The position numbers were made by a program, and so were the translations under genes. A stretch of 13,648 bases of DNA from M30B53 sp964600785 (GTDB lineage: Bacteria > Planctomycetota > Planctomycetia > Pirellulales > UBA1268). Below the pieces are notes generated by a model that worked only from the letters and a program-made list of their open reading frames with translations, made no database searches and was not told the DNA's origin. Shown one piece after another: positions 13,468 to 13,648 of this stretch (its first letter is position 1; each line of letters begins with the position of its first letter). The stretch is taken from contig CAZRKH010000019.1 of NCBI GenBank assembly GCA_964600785.1, forward strand, positions 1-13,648, given 5' to 3'.

Positions 13468-13648
13468 TCAGACTCCTCGTCGCCGCAACCGCAGGAAGAC
13501 CGGAACAATGGCCATACCGGCAAACACTGCCACCGTCGATGGTTCCGGGACCGCCACGACCGAAACGTTATCAACCCAGCCCGTCGGATCCCAACTGTTG
13601 ACGGTATCATCCGATGTAATGATTCGCAGTGCGATTTCGTTGCCCGTC
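13468..13648 (-). CDS. PEP-CTERM sorting-signal protein, C-terminal fragment
   Basis: The minus strand is open from the window edge to a TGA at 13468-13470, giving 59 residues of a protein whose start is off the window. The mature part reads ALRIITSDDTVNSWDPTGWVDNVSVVA, which looks like the end of an extracellular beta-sandwich domain (the WxDNVSV pattern often precedes these tails). It ends with VPEPSTVAVF, a hydrophobic segment (AGMAIVPVFL) and the basic RLRRRGV end: a complete PEP-CTERM signal. Such proteins are exported, anchored by the tail, and processed by exosortase in bacteria that make exopolysaccharide. It points the same way as the DUF1559 gene, with 179 bp between the stop and the GTG at 13288. 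Confidence 0.85.
   Translation of the reverse strand, partial: TGNEIALRIITSDDTVNSWDPTGWVDNVSVVAVPEPSTVAVFAGMAIVPVFLRLRRRGV

Overview
The window looks like chromosomal DNA from a high-GC member of the Planctomycetota. Three things point there: a DUF1559 pseudopilin-like protein with its H-X9-DG motif, a PEP-CTERM sorting tail at the right edge, and a small lipoprotein of the carboxypeptidase-regulatory-like type common in this phylum. Several starts also lack a clear Shine-Dalgarno sequence. No tRNA, rRNA, CRISPR array, insertion sequence or phage gene is visible. All genes lie close together, and long open frames on the opposite strands are shadows of GC-rich genes.

The left block (1-3799, plus strand) is a compact run of four genes. 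They are the C-terminal part of a renalase-like FAD enzyme whose start is off the window, a small two-helix membrane protein with leucine-rich repeats, a class 3 lipase/esterase, and a second FAD-dependent amine-oxidase/desaturase-fold enzyme. Gaps and overlaps are small (63 bp, an 11-nt overlap, 7 bp), so co-transcription is likely. The substrates cannot be read from the sequence.

The middle block (3926-10075, plus strand) is a self-regulated efflux cassette: a TetR/CecR-like repressor, a periplasmic adaptor (membrane fusion protein) that overlaps it by 4 nt, and an RND permease. An alkyladenine-DNA-glycosylase-type repair enzyme follows 5 bp behind the permease. A cluster of palindromes just upstream of the repressor is the obvious operator candidate. 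No outer-membrane factor gene is present, so a TolC-like channel must be supplied from elsewhere.

The right block (10008-13288, minus strand) is a tight three-gene operon: DUF1559 protein, then lipoprotein, then an exported heparinase II/III-like polysaccharide lyase (4-nt overlap, then a 6-bp gap). Its last gene overlaps the glycosylase gene tail to tail by 68 bp. Upstream on the same strand, the window cuts into a gene ending in a PEP-CTERM signal. Together these suggest cell-surface and exopolysaccharide functions.

I do not see a convincing undescribed system. The best leads are the nested operator palindromes, the coupling of a DNA-repair gene to an efflux operon, and the DUF1559-lipoprotein-lyase operon.
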